Below, one piece after another: positions 24,302-35,559 of a DNA stretch of 64,000 bases. Location of the stretch: contig NW_027506877.1 in the NCBI RefSeq assembly GCF_052324685.1, forward strand, positions 1,482,641 through 1,546,640. Direction: 5' to 3'. Each line of letters opens with the position of its first letter. Position 1 is the stretch's first letter. The notes beneath the pieces are model-generated. The model had not been told where the DNA came from. It saw nothing but the letters and a program-made list of their open reading frames with translations, and made no database searches. A program made the translations under genes and the position numbers. This stretch comes from Brachyhypopomus gauderio (Eukaryota; Chordata; Actinopteri; Gymnotiformes; Hypopomidae).

Positions 24302-25974
24302 CTATAGAGGAACTTCAAGGAAAACTTGGTGCCTTAAAAAACAGGAAAGCTTGCGGAATTGATAATATCAAAAATGAAATGTTAAAACACAGCAGCCCTA
24401 AACTACAATTGGCTATTCTAAAACTTTTCAATCTAATACTAACAAGTGGAATTTACCCTGAGGTCTGGAACAGAGGTCTTATTACTCCAATTTATAAACA
24501 CGGCGACAAATTTGACCCAAATAACTACAGAGGAATTTGTGTTAACATTAATATAGGTAAGGTCTTCTGCAGTATACTAAACACTAGGTTGTTAAATTAT
24601 CTGACTGAACATAACATTCTATCAAAAAGTCAAATTGGCTTCCTTCCTAATTATAGCACCTCCGATCACATATACACCCTCCACACACTCATTCAAAAAC
24701 ACGTCCACCAGAAAAACAAAGGAAGAATATTTGCCTGCTTTGTTGACTTTAAAAAAAGCATTTGATTCAGTGTGGCATGATGGCCTGTTCCTCCAACTAC
24801 TTGAATCTGGCATAGGGGGGAAGGTTTATGATTTAATTAAATCTAAATATAATGATAATAAATGTGCAATTAAAATTGACAATAGACGAACTGAATTCTT
24901 CAGTCAAGGACGGGGAGTGCACCAAGGCTGTAATTTATCGCCAACACTATTCAATATATATATTAATAAACTGGCTACAACCCTTGAACAGTCACCAAAC
25001 TTAGGTTTAGAATTGAATGATAAAGAAATAAAATTCCTGTTATACGCAGATTATCTGGTATTGTTAGCTCCTACAGCAAAAGACCTACAGCAACACTTAT
25101 CCACTCTTGAACATTACTGTCAAAACTGGGCCCTAGACAAAACATCAATAAAACCAAAATTATGATTTTCCAAAAGAAACCGAGATCACAGGAATCTAAA
25201 TATCACTTCACCCTTGGAGGAGAGACACTACAGCATACGGTGGAGTATAGCTACCTTGGACTGCTGATCAGTGCATCTGGCAGTTTCAGTAGGACTATGA
25301 ATGCACTGGTAGAAAAAGCAAGAAGAGCATATTATACCATAAAACGACCACTAAACACACAGAACGTTCCAGTTCAGATCTGGACTAAAATATTCCACTC
25401 TGTGATTAAACCCATACTATTATACGGGAGTGAAGTCTGGGGACTTGTCATCTATCAAGATCACACTTCATGGGACACAAACCCAATTGAAAAATTCCAC
25501 CTGGAGTTCTGTAAAGACGTCCTGAGGGTCCATCGAAACACTGCAAACCTGGCGTGCAGAGCAGAGCTGGGCGAGTTTCCTCTCTCTCTTCCAATGTTAA
25601 AAAGAGCTTTAAAATTCCACTCCCACCTGTCCCAATCACACCCAGACTCATACCATCACATAGCATACCTTTATACATATACTCACCCAGACACAGACCC
25701 CCTCAGACACATTAAAGAAAAACACCACCTTCACACCAACATCCACTACACTCTCTCTCACACACACCTCAAAATGATCAACAAAATACAACAATTAGAA
25801 TATATCACCTACTGGACTCAGATGATCACCTCAATTAATAAGTTAGAATGTTACAGATCATTAAACAGGGAATATGTACTCGCAAATTACCTCACGAAAA
25901 TTAAACTCCCAAAACACAGATACACCCTAACAATGTACAGACTGAGTGCCCACAGCCTGGAGATAGAGAGAGGT

Positions 25975-25982
25975 AGAGAGAG

Positions 25983-26017
<35 letters not shown>

Positions 26018-26035
26018 GAGAGAGATAGAGAGAGG
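25975..26035. repeat. (AG)n simple repeat inside the LINE
   Basis: A run of AG with GAGAGGTAGAGAG variants lies in the C-terminal coding part of ORF2 and breaks the frame. Confidence 0.85.
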
Positions 26036-27002
26036 GCGTCAGAAGAAGCACTGGAAGCCCAGAGAGGAGAGAGTGTGTCAGCACTGCAGCTCAGGACACA
26101 TTGAAACAGAGCAGCACTTTCTCTCCTCATGCTCCAGGTACACACACCTCAGACTGGAGTTCCTCCACTCAGTAAACTCCACTCTCTCCTCACTGGAGGA
26201 CACACTGGGGTCACCTGGAGATCTGATGTGTGTGTATTTGGGAGAAACTCCAGAATGTGTTCACCTGTCAGCTAAATATGTACACGACTGTCACACCCTC
26301 AGAGAACAAAGCCCACCTACTGTTACCTCTGTAAATATATGATTCACATTACCATATGTAAACATGTTTATTAATTTTTAACTTTATTATATATGTATTG
26401 TCTCATTTTGTTTTGATTTGGTTGTATTACTACAAGAATTTTATGTATTTATTATTCTTCTTATTATTATTATTATTATTTTTTTCTTTCTAATATTGCT
26501 TTGGCAACAGTTGTTATTTACTATTCATGCCAATAAAGCCATTTGAATTTGAATTTGAATTTGAGAGAGAGAGAGAGAGAGAGAATGCTTGTGTAATGTT
26601 TACTGCTGCATCAGCTCATACGAGAATCGCTGCTACTTCCTCGAGTTTTTTACTTTCGTTCTTCAGTTACCGCTCGTTGCTATGCTTTGTTGCTGGAGAA
26701 TACTGCCTGCAACCGCACGCGCCTCTCTCCACCGTGCTGCCGTTCCAGTGCGCATGTCAGTATACACATGATATGACTGTCAGCGTAACGTTGGGAATTA
26801 CCTCCAAAAATATTTTTGCAATGTTTCAGCACCACAGAAGGTTGTTGTTACACCAAATGACAGTAAAGCGGTGGAAGCCATTTTTATTTTGTAAGTTATG
26901 TAAAACATTGTATAATTTTCCTTTGGAGAGACGATGAGGCTGATTTACAGTTCTGCTCCCAGAATTGAACCAACAGCCTACAAGTTCAGGCCTCTTTAGC
27001 AA

Positions 27003-27157
27003 CAGTGGTGGAGCCAAAGGGGGGCAGGGGTGGCCACCATAATGCCACCCCACTGGAAATGGTAATTTTAAAAGAAAATATTTGGTTCCTTTCGTTCATT
27101 TGTATATGGACCCCTCTGATAAAGCCTTGCGCCCCCTTTGGTCTAGCTCCACCACCG
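27003..27157. mobile_element. hAT-type MITE, arm A copy
   Basis: Ends CAGTGGTGGAGCC and AGCTCCACCACCG are inverted repeats, and TTTAGCAA flanks both sides (26995-27002 and 27158-27165), an 8-bp hAT duplication. The same insertion is present in arm B at 51042-51224, so it predates the inverted duplication. Confidence 0.88.
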
Positions 27158-27637
27158 TTTAGCAATCATCCTACAAACCAGTTCATTTCAAAGCTTGTTA
27201 CACTAACATCAAGTACACACCGTTATTGAAATGAAGCATCACTGTGATGCTGCCACCTTGTGGAGAATCTCTTTCTTGCTAACTGCGAGTGAATGAGTGA
27301 GTTACAATCCAGTTCTTGGATGAGGGAATGAGGTGCTTGACATCTAAAAATGGTATAGCCCATTACTGAGGAGAAAGTGAACTTTGTAAGCATGAATTAT
27401 GAAGTTTTGTATACCATTGGAAACATTTGAGCTTCATTTCACTGTATCAATGATAAGAATGAAAATGACGTGCAAAGAGAGAGTCAGAGATAAGCCTTTG
27501 TTCATAGTTCATATACAACAGCCCTATTATAAGTTTTGGCTTCTAAGACTTCACCTCATTTCAAACACAGATGTTGACACATACACATAATGAGACTTTA
27601 TATGATTACAATACTGGTTACAACACTTGTTTTGAAC

Positions 27638-27639
<2 letters not shown>

Positions 27640-27670
<31 letters not shown>
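27640..27670. repeat. (CA)n microsatellite
   Basis: A pure CA run of about 30 bases downstream of the arm A endod1-like gene; its counterpart in arm B is the GT run at 50527-50567. Confidence 0.9.
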
Positions 27671-27740
27671 TAAACAAGTGTCCGCCTTGCTTGTTCTTGT
27701 TTTCATTTAAATTTATATATACACATGGAAAACACTATTT

Positions 27741-29576
27741 CTATTTCTTCTTTCTTTTCTTCCTTTTAAATGTGTTCTCTGAGATGCAGCCCCTGAGGAA
27801 TATCTTAACCTTTCTCTCCATTCCTATTTGGTTCTGAAGGAAGTTCTCCAGTGTCTTCAGAGGCACCTCCTCAACACGGTGGCCCACTATCTCATTGGGA
27901 CCATACGCTCCGTAGGAAGGGAACATGTATCTCACTTCGTAGGGTGAGTTACGATCGTACCGCGGGCAACAGTACGCTGACCACAGGTGCTTAGGGACGG
28001 CCATTCTGTCCTGCCCACCCCTTCGGATGGTTACCCCAGAAACGGTCACCCCAGTCACCACGTAAGCTACTCCTTGGCAGAAGTCGTTGAGACGACGTCT
28101 CACTCTGTCAATATATGCTGCCCACGAGCCCTCTTTGAAGTCGCCGACCTGAGGCACCACATTGGTGAGCGTGTAGGTAGCAGCTTTGTCTTGGCTGTCC
28201 GCCTGGTGCTGGTCTGGGTTCAGTGTGCCGCGTTCGTATGCCACAGCGTCAACGTAGTCCTCTAATAGAGCCTGGCTTTTCTTGAGCGATGGGTCCGTCT
28301 TGTCACTAGGGGGCAGCATTTGCATGTTTCCACTCTTCTCCAAAGACACTAGCTTCAGGATGAAAATGAGAAACTAATTATTATAATAAAGAAAGAATGG
28401 AAAAAACAACATAAAAATCTGATCATTGTTACTATAAAATAATATAATAAATATTAAGACCTACACTGGCACCTGTGGTAACTTTGCATTTTGTTATTCA
28501 CATGTTGACTTAACAGAGCTAATTTCCGATTAGAATGGAAATTGTCTTGTTAAGATACTTTGTTAAAGACTAAACACCTTTTGTCTCAGGTAATTGCTAT
28601 ATCAGTACCTACATTTCAGGCAGGACTACTGACCATCAACTGCTCTCAGTGTCCCTTGAACACCTGACCAAACACAGGCCTACACATGTCTGACTTTATA
28701 CCACTCCATAGGAGCAGAATAACTTATGTGTTCTACATTACAGTCAGTGCTATCCCCAGTCCCATGGTCTATAGCAGGGGTGGCCAACCCGCATGCGGCT
28801 CTTTGCCTGGTTTCATGCGGCTCCCCAGCCGGTCCGCGGGCTCACCTGCACAAACGGGGCGACACACCGCTACATGTTCGTGGTGCGCGGTTTGTTTACA
28901 AGCCTAGCGAGCCGCTAATACTTTTAAAACCGGAGTAGTGGAAAACACGCATTTGACTGTCTTCACAGCTAATGATTTACACTCCCCCCCCCCCCCCCCC
29001 CCCCGGTTAACAATCTACACTCGCCCATGTAAGATGTGGCTCTTTGCCGTAACACAGTAAGATAAGTGGCTCTTGGTCTATGACGGGTTGGCCACCCCTG
29101 GTCTATAGGCAATAAAGGGTAACTGATTCATGTAACGTGTGACAGGTTTGTGGTGTGTATGAACAACGTTGGGGCATATGAGATCCGGGGCCCTGGTGTT
29201 CTATAACACCCATGTCCCATTGTTATGTTTGTATAATTTACATGTAACAGAATTAAGGATATTAAACAAAAACTCCTCCTACCTGTGGTTCATACATCCA
29301 GGGTGTGTCTATCCTCCTCTGCCCGTCTGACTTCTTGAAGGTGTAGGCTGAATACATGGGCAGCCGGCGGCTGCAGTGGTACAGGGTGGCGTAGCGCGGC
29401 TCGTCTCCGTACCGTTGGCATATGCGCTTCAGGTCGGTCCCCTGGATGCCAGCGGGTGGGGTTCGCATGTACAGGAACTGGCTGCACTCTTTGAAGCTGT
29501 CAGAGACTGTGGCATCTGACACACATAAACCCGCCAACAGGAGAAAGGACAGGAGACAGATCCTTGGAGAAGCCAT
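27741..29576 (-). CDS. endod1: ENDOD1-like secreted protein, arm A copy (RGT variant)
   Basis: This is a two-exon gene: exon 1 at 29576-29283, exon 2 at 28352-27741, joined over a 930-bp GT-AG intron (donor CAG/GTAGGA, acceptor CCTGAAG) to give 301 residues. The N-terminus MASPRICLLSFLLLAGLCVS is a signal peptide. Exon 1 has the family hallmarks SQFLYMRTPPAG, RYATLYH and LPMYSAYTFKK; exon 2 holds the NUC (DNA/RNA non-specific endonuclease-like) core with AYERGTLNPDQHQ, AATYTLTNVVPQ and LWSAYCCPRYDRNSPYEVRY. The usual catalytic His of RGH is Thr (codon 28226-28224), so nuclease activity is doubtful. The C-terminus is a basic run, FKRKKRKKK. It differs from the arm B copy at about nine residues. 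I start at the second in-frame candidate because the first is GTG. Confidence 0.9.
28775..29100. mobile_element. hAT element in the endod1-like intron (arm A only)
   Basis: Inverted ends CAGGGGTGGCCAACCCG and CGGGTTGGCCACCCCTG flank 326 bp, with GTCTATAG duplicated at 28767-28774 and 29101-29108. It contains a poly-C run and no coding. The arm B intron lacks it together with about 42 bp beside it. Confidence 0.93.
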
Positions 29577-29639
29577 CACAGAGGGAGAGTATGGTGAATT
29601 CTGATATATAGACTGATGATGATGACAGAAGTGATGAAG

Positions 29640-29850
29640 GAATATAGCTGTGATGAAACCATGACAAAATAGAGGCCGGTTGATCCAGGTGAGTTTCTAG
29701 CTCTAGCTGTAGTCTCTCATGTGGTATCCTAAGCAAAGTGAAGGACAGAGAAACATTCTGCATGCAAATGACTTCATGGCAGCATGATCTGACCAATAGG
29801 ACACTGTCACACCTGTCAGCTCATACAACAATTGGACCATGGTCATGTTT
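29640..29850 (-). promoter_or_regulatory. Upstream module of arm A endod1-like gene
   Basis: About 200 bp upstream of exon 1 is conserved with arm B (48730-48910) and, in opposite orientation, with 34281-34470 and 47575-47750. Shared pieces are TGACAGGTGTGACA, GAAGTCATTTGCAT (an octamer-like ATTTGCAT) and a CACTTTGCTTA-like block. Conservation of this module beside every copy suggests proximal regulatory DNA, but this is inference. Confidence 0.45.
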
Positions 29851-30842
29851 GTCATACAAATGTGTCTACCAATGAACTTACAGAGGACTTAATAATGAGC
29901 AGATGACTTGGAAACATTAAACTGTGCAGAGCAGTGCGCCCCATCCTGGCCTTCCTGAAGTGTCCTGCAGAGAGGGAGCATATGCAGTATGTTCTAGTAA
30001 TGTGTGGTAGTCTTGGTTGGAGCAGCTGCCATACCCAGTAATGTTACCCATCAGAATGCTCTTGTACAGGTCTGGAATGTCCATTAGGACGTGGGAGGAA
30101 ACCATGAAACTTTGGAGTCTCTGCAGTTGTCTGGTGGGGTGTAGACATAACGTTTTTAAAGATGCAAAGCTCCTCATGGACCTGGATTTCAATACTCACA
30201 CTCACATACACACACATACACTCTCCGACATTTAACACCATTTCTTCACAAGGGGGCGCTAAAGGTGCTCCAGTAACTATAAGGGCCGTGCAAATGATGT
30301 CCATAGTCTGGAAATTCAACCAAATAAAAAAAAAGAAACAAAAGCATTTTACTGTCACTAAAAATGAAAGTAAAGGGGTAAAATGAAACCTTGGTAGGCT
30401 GCCACCTGATGTGTTTGAAATTGATGCAGTATTGTCTTTATAACAATTATAACTGAATTAATTATGTTTGCTTAACATTTGCTTGTTGCAATTAGGATGT
30501 TTTTACTCCTCTCCTGGTTCAGGAAGAACTTGATTTAACTGCTTGTTCACTGTTGATACCAGTAAGCTCAGATGTTCTCTGTTTATTTAGTGCTACACTT
30601 CACTGACTTCACAAATCAAAGAATGAAAGTTCATGAGATTTTGGAAGGTTTCTTGTCATTTTTCTTTTGTTGAATTTTCTGTCATAATTAAAAAGTTTAC
30701 ACTGTCCTGCTCAGTTTCAAGTTTCAAGTCGCCTGTTAATTAGCAAATCTTCTGTAAGCAAATTGGTAGATAAATGTTTCTGAAAAAAATGTATTAATGC
30801 TGTGTAAACAAATGCTCACTGTCTAAGAATTGCATTAGTGCA
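29851..30842. other. Upstream flank of arm A endod1-like gene
   Basis: Non-coding sequence shared with arm B (47761-48720). Short open frames are not conserved as proteins. A TCACATACACACACATACAC run lies near 30200. Confidence 0.6.
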
Positions 30843-33800
30843 AAGAGGAGTGAGTGAACGCTGGCGCTTGTGGCTGCCGCTGCTCACCGGGGTGTTGAAT
30901 AATTGTTTTATTTTATCATTGCTGCTGATTGAATCCCAGTCAAAAACATGGCAAACTTTAAAATTATGTTTTGGATTGTACTTTTTACAATGCTGTCCCC
31001 CGTTGCCACTACAAATCGACTGAAATACTCACCTGAGGAACTGTATCGACTTCGGGCTAATTATGAACTTCCAACTGAACTCGGATTACATCGTGATGTT
31101 CTTCGGCGTTCAAGATATGTTCATCGCGGATCTCGCCGAAATTTCAGTTTTAGTGGTGGAAATCCTGGAACTATTTGTGCACTTTGGTCTTCGCGACAGC
31201 GGCATCAGAGGAGCTCTAACCGGTGTGTGGATCATGGTGTGCTAATGCCAATACCTAGAGCACTTGTGAGTGCATACGCGACTTGTTTTAAGTTTGCTCT
31301 TTATAACATTCGGTCCATTACCAACAAAGCCCTCTTGATTAATGATTTTATCACGAACAATAACCTGGACTATTTCTGTTTGACGGAAACCTGGCAGCGA
31401 GAGAATGATTACTTCCACCTCAACTCAGCAACTCCACCTGGATTTGTTCATATGTGCAAACCTCGCTCTTCTGGTAAAGGCGGCGGTCTTGCGCTGATCT
31501 ATCGCGAGAGTTTGAAAGTAAGACCAGTCTCTGTACCTAAACAGTCCTCGTTTGAACTTTTGGCTTTTGAACTTTGTGGACCTATACCTACCATTATAGC
31601 CGTCCTGTACAGACCTCCGAAATCATCAAGTACTTTTATCAATGAACTTTCAACAGTTTTAACTACACTTAGTGCATTATCTCCTAATGTCATTTTAACT
31701 GGAGATTTTAATGTTCATTTCGATGATGCCGATCTTATGCTTACTAAAGATTTTAAAGCAATGTTAGACTGTTTTGGCTTAACACAGTATATCAATTTTT
31801 GTACTCACAATAAGGGACATATACTTGACTTGGTCTGTTGTTCTGGCATCATACCATATAATATAACTTCTACTGAATTACCCATTTCGGACCATAAAGT
31901 TGTGCTATTTAACATCAACTTAATATCTGGTAAATCAAGGGTGAACCGTACAATATCCTATCGCAACATTCGTCATGTTAATCCTGAAGATCTTTTAAGT
32001 TTCATTGGCTCAGAATCCTCTTATCCATCTACTGTCTCACCTACTGATCTAGTGGACTATTATAACAATAGTCTATCCCTTGCATTGGACGCTGTAGCTC
32101 CGTTGAAAACGCGGGTTGTTTCATTTACACATAGTGCTCCATGGTACACCTCAGAGCTACATCAGCTAAAAACAAAAGGTCGACAACTAGAGAGACTATA
32201 CTCTAAGACTGGACTTTTAATTCATAAACAAATGTATTTTGATCATGTACTCCATTATAAGAATGCACTCTTAACAGCAAAAACGAATTATTATGCGAAC
32301 ATTATCAGCATAAATGTAGGGAACACTAAAACTCTTTTCCGCACAGTGAAAAGATTACTCAAACCTTCAGATATAAATATGAGCAGTAATAACTCAACTG
32401 AACAATGTTCTGGTTTTTTGAAGTTTTTTAATTCTAAAATTGCTGAAATCCATAAGCAGCTAATTTCTGATAATGGTATGCAGTCTAGTTCACCACTAGT
32501 GAGTGTTATGAATCTGTCTCCATCAACTGTTCTGTGTGATTTCTGTCTTCCAACCGAAAGTCACATCTATGAACTTATTTCAAAATCAAATAACTCCACA
32601 TGCAACCTGGATCCTATTCCCACAACTTTAGTTAAAGCTTGTTTACCTTCTATTGTTTCTCTGATAACCTTAATTATTAATTCTTCCTTGACTGCAGCTA
32701 TAGTTCCGCCTGCACTGAAAGTTGCTATGATTCGACCAATTTTAAAAAAACCTGGTTTGGAGCCCAATGATTTAAATAATTATCGCCCTATTTCGAACCT
32801 ACCATTTATTTCTAAAATTCTTGAGAAGGTAGTTGCAGCTCAACTTCAAGCTTACCTTGATGACAATAATCTTTTTGAACAGTTTCAATCTGGTTTTCGT
32901 CCTAAACACAGTACAGAGACAGCTATGGTCAAAATCACTAATGACCTTCTCCGTGCTGCTGATTCAGGCTTGGTTTCAATTTTAATTCTTCTCGACCTCA
33001 GTTCAGCCTTTGATACAATATCACATCAGCTTCTTTTGGATCGGCTGGCTGGTATTGGCCTCTGTGGCACTGTATATCAATGGTTTGTCTCCTATCTTGC
33101 TGATAGAAAACAATTTGTTCAAATTCAGGATTCTCGATCAGAGACTTCCAGAGTTTGTCACGGTGTACCACAGGGTTCAGTATTAGGGCCACTTTTATTT
33201 ATTATATATCTTCTTCCTCTTGGCAATATTTTTTGATATCATGGGATTCATTTTCACTGTTATGCTGATGATACACAGCTCTATGTGTCCAGCAAATCAG
33301 CCTCTGTTCTTACTTTGGATTCACTTACTGCCTGTATCCATGATCTACACTTATGGATGACAAGGAACTACTTAAAATTCAACAACAGTAAGACTGAGGT
33401 ACTTCTTGTGGGTTCTAAGTCCACTATCTCAAAAGTTTCACCTTGTTCTCTTCTCATTGCTGGAATCACTATACCTGTCTCTACGCAGGTTAAGAGTCTT
33501 GGTGTTATTTTAGATAGTACACTCTCTTTCTCTGATCATATCAGCAAGGTCTCTCGGACTGCCTTTTATCATTTGCGAAATATCTCCAGACTACGTCCTA
33601 TTTTAACACAATACTCAGCAGAGGTTTTAGTTAATGCTCTGGTTACATCGCGCATTGACTACTGTAATTCAATTTTGGTAGGCATTCCTAAAAAGATTAT
33701 TCACAGACTCCAGCTAGTTCAGTATTCTGCAGCACGAATTATTACACGCTCAAAATCTTTTGATCATGTTACACCTCTGTTGATTCAGCTGCACTGGCTT

Positions 33801-34244
33801 CCTGTGTTGGAGCGGATTCAGTTTAAAATTTTGCTTTTAACTTTTAAGGCACTACATAACCTCTCTCCTGGCTATTTAGCAGATCTCCTTCAGATATACA
33901 CCCCATCCCGTTCTCTGCGGTCTTCATCAGCACGCTTATTGGCACTTCCTGTCATTAAGCTTAGCACAGTGGGTTCTAGGGCTTTCTCTCATGCTGCACC
34001 TAACCTTTGGAATTCACTACCTTATCATATTCGGATGCTGGATTCAATCGCAGAGTTTAAATCTGCTTTAAAAACTCATATTTTTAAAATTGCTTATTCA
34101 TTTAATTGACTGTGTTTATTTTATTGTATTTTTTTACAAAGTGGATTGTTTATATATTCTCTGTATGGGTTTACTGTTTATTGTTATTTTAATGTGAGAT
34201 GTAAGGTGACCTTGAGTGACTTGAAAGGCGCCATTAAATAAAAT

Positions 34245-34280
<36 letters not shown>
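30843..34280 (+). mobile_element. L2/CR1-like LINE, nearly intact (arm A only)
   Basis: The insertion interrupts sequence that is continuous in arm B (ATTAGTGCA then ATGCCATGG at 47749-47761). It ends with TAAATAAAATGTATTATT and a (TTA)n tail at 34245-34280, the usual L2-like tail. The 5' end starts AAGAGGAGTGAGTGAACG, and the coding part begins about 100 bp in, so the copy appears close to full length at 3.4 kb. Confidence 0.93.
30948..34109 (+). pseudogene. LINE ORF (endonuclease plus reverse transcriptase), one stop
   Basis: A single frame of about 1,050 codons encodes an N-terminal stretch (MANFKIMFWIVLFTML), an EEP endonuclease (FALYNIRSITNKALLINDFI, CLTETW, VILTGDFNVHF, LPISDHKVVLFN), then reverse transcriptase (NNYRPISNLPFISKILEKV, FQSGFRPKHSTETAMV, LLDLSSAFDTISHQLLL, GVPQGSVLGPLLF, CYADDTQLYV) and the C-terminal LINE domain to KTHIFKIAYSFN. 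The frame is intact apart from one TGA at 33234-33236, just before the catalytic YADD; it may come from a CGA by CpG decay. There is no separate ORF1. Confidence 0.9.
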
Positions 34281-34281
<1 letters not shown>

Positions 34282-34470
34282 GCCATGGTCAAATCATATG
34301 AGATGACAGGTGTGACAATGTTCCATTGATGAGCTCGCACTGACATGAAGTCATTTGCATACAGTTTGTTTCTTTGACTTTCACTTTGCTTAACGGCACT
34401 AAAGACTACAGCTAGAACTAGACACTATACCTGGATAAACCGGTCTCTTTGTGGCTTTTTCTGCCTAAAG
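34281..34470 (+). promoter_or_regulatory. Inverted relic of an endod1-like upstream module (arm A)
   Basis: This sequence resembles the upstream module of the neighbouring gene (29640-29850) but points the opposite way. It contains GATGACAGGTGTGACAATG, GAAGTCATTTGCAT and TTTGACTTTCACTTTGCTTA (reverse strand AAGTGAAAGTCAAAGAAAC, loosely like an interferon-response element). No endod1 exon follows it; an R4/Dong-like relic does. Confidence 0.5.
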
Positions 34471-34499
34471 TTTCCTTTATGGTCCCTTAGGCAAGATCC

Positions 34500-34893
34500 T
34501 TAACGCTACTCGCCTATCTAACCAACAAGGACAATTCAAAACGAGAGTCAAGGGGGTCAACTTGGTTTGTGTTAGATGTTGCTAGGAGACCAGGACAATC
34601 TGATGAAAAGTGGGCCAATGGAACAAGTACAAGACACTCGAGGATGAGAGTGGAGAACTGAGATCTGTTGAAGTGCTACTGCTGTTACACAAGCAGCCCC
34701 AGTGTGAGAGGGCATATGCAGAGGATGTGGGAACTACGGATGTTTGAAACCTCAATCTAGACTAACACCAAAACAAGTAGTAGTTCAGTGTTCCAGCATC
34801 CACAAGAGGCATCTGCTATCACTTGAGATCAAACAGTTACTATAACACAAATGCTACGGCAAGGGATAACCAGGACGACAGGTCAGAGGACGG

Positions 34894-34927
<34 letters not shown>

Positions 34928-35461
34928 GGTCATCCCCAAACCAAGCTCAATACCTCATGATACCTCATGTTACCTACAATAGACCACCATGACCAAGTGA
35001 GGAACCTGAAGATGTGCAGGAAGATTTGAATGCAGCGCTATTAATGATCACTACTGTGACCATAACGCAGACCAACCAGCTGAAATACACTTCAGCGACA
35101 GTGATGCTGGAGATGATGGGCTTCAAGATGAAGAGCATCAATGAGCTGCGTCCTCCATGGAGATGGACGCTGAAGACAAAGATGTTTTTCCATGATCCAT
35201 TCAACATGTCCTCTCAGTGGTAGAGCATAGGAACAGACCCATTAAAGCTGGAGACTGAACAATACTGGAAACATATATGAGAGAAAAAGGCATGACAACA
35301 ACTCTCAGTGATTAATGAACCTGAGAGCAGAACACAGTAACCTCCCTGGACAGGATCAGGGAAGTATGAAGAGCTGGACAGCTCCAGGCCCCGACATGAT
35401 ACACGCCTACTGGCTGAAGAAGATAACTGCACTCCATGGACACCTGTCAGCACAAATGAGG

Positions 35462-35462
<1 letters not shown>
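34500..35462 (+). mobile_element. R4/Dong-like LINE relic, 5' part (arm A)
   Basis: Translated pieces match the R4/Dong family common in fish: DLNAALLMITTVTITQTNQL followed by LKYTSATVMLEMMGFKMKSI and PPWRWTLKTK, then [20 protein letters not shown] with [11 protein letters not shown]. The frame is decayed. The reverse transcriptase core is missing; a (TA)n run and a Gypsy fragment replace it. The same relic in arm B is at 46500-47480. Confidence 0.75.

Positions 35463-35551
<89 letters not shown>
35463..35551. repeat. (TA)n microsatellite
   Basis: A pure TA run of about 89 bases at the left border of the Gypsy fragment. Confidence 0.97.
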
Positions 35552-35557
<6 letters not shown>

Positions 35558-35559
35558 CG

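Larger units (their letters stand above)
19858..26342 (+). pseudogene. LINE ORF2, endonuclease and reverse transcriptase (broken)
   Basis: Reading starts MTSFSISCWNIQGLF at 19858. The endonuclease part includes DLIILQEI, VLICGHLNARTA and LSDHCQIVLYLK (to about 20665). Reverse transcriptase resumes after the nested insertions: NNYRGICVNINIGKVFCSIL, SQIGFLPNYSTSDHIYTLHT, GRGVHQGCNLSPTLFNIYIN, then YADYLVLLA where YADD is expected, so the second catalytic Asp is replaced by Tyr. There are stops early in the endonuclease, a frame change near 24760 and another near 25160. The C-terminal region (YSYLGLLISASGSFSRTMN, then CQHCSSGHIETEQHFLSSCS) is a typical LINE zinc-knuckle end. Confidence 0.85.
17422..26563 (+). 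mobile_element. SGNH-type LINE, interrupted by two other elements
   Basis: A non-LTR retrotransposon inserted in an AG microsatellite; arm B shows the site without it. ORF1 (to 19751) carries an SGNH hydrolase-like domain, ORF2 (from 19858) an EEP endonuclease and reverse transcriptase. The 3' end has AATAAAGC and a (GAATTT)n tail at about 26530-26563. A non-autonomous LTR element (21011-23079) and a hAT element (23439-24301) split ORF2. After removing these the LINE is about 6.2 kb, near full length. It is inactive: ORF2 has stops and frame breaks. The clade is among I/Nimb- or Jockey-like LINEs; I cannot fix it by reading. Confidence 0.88.
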
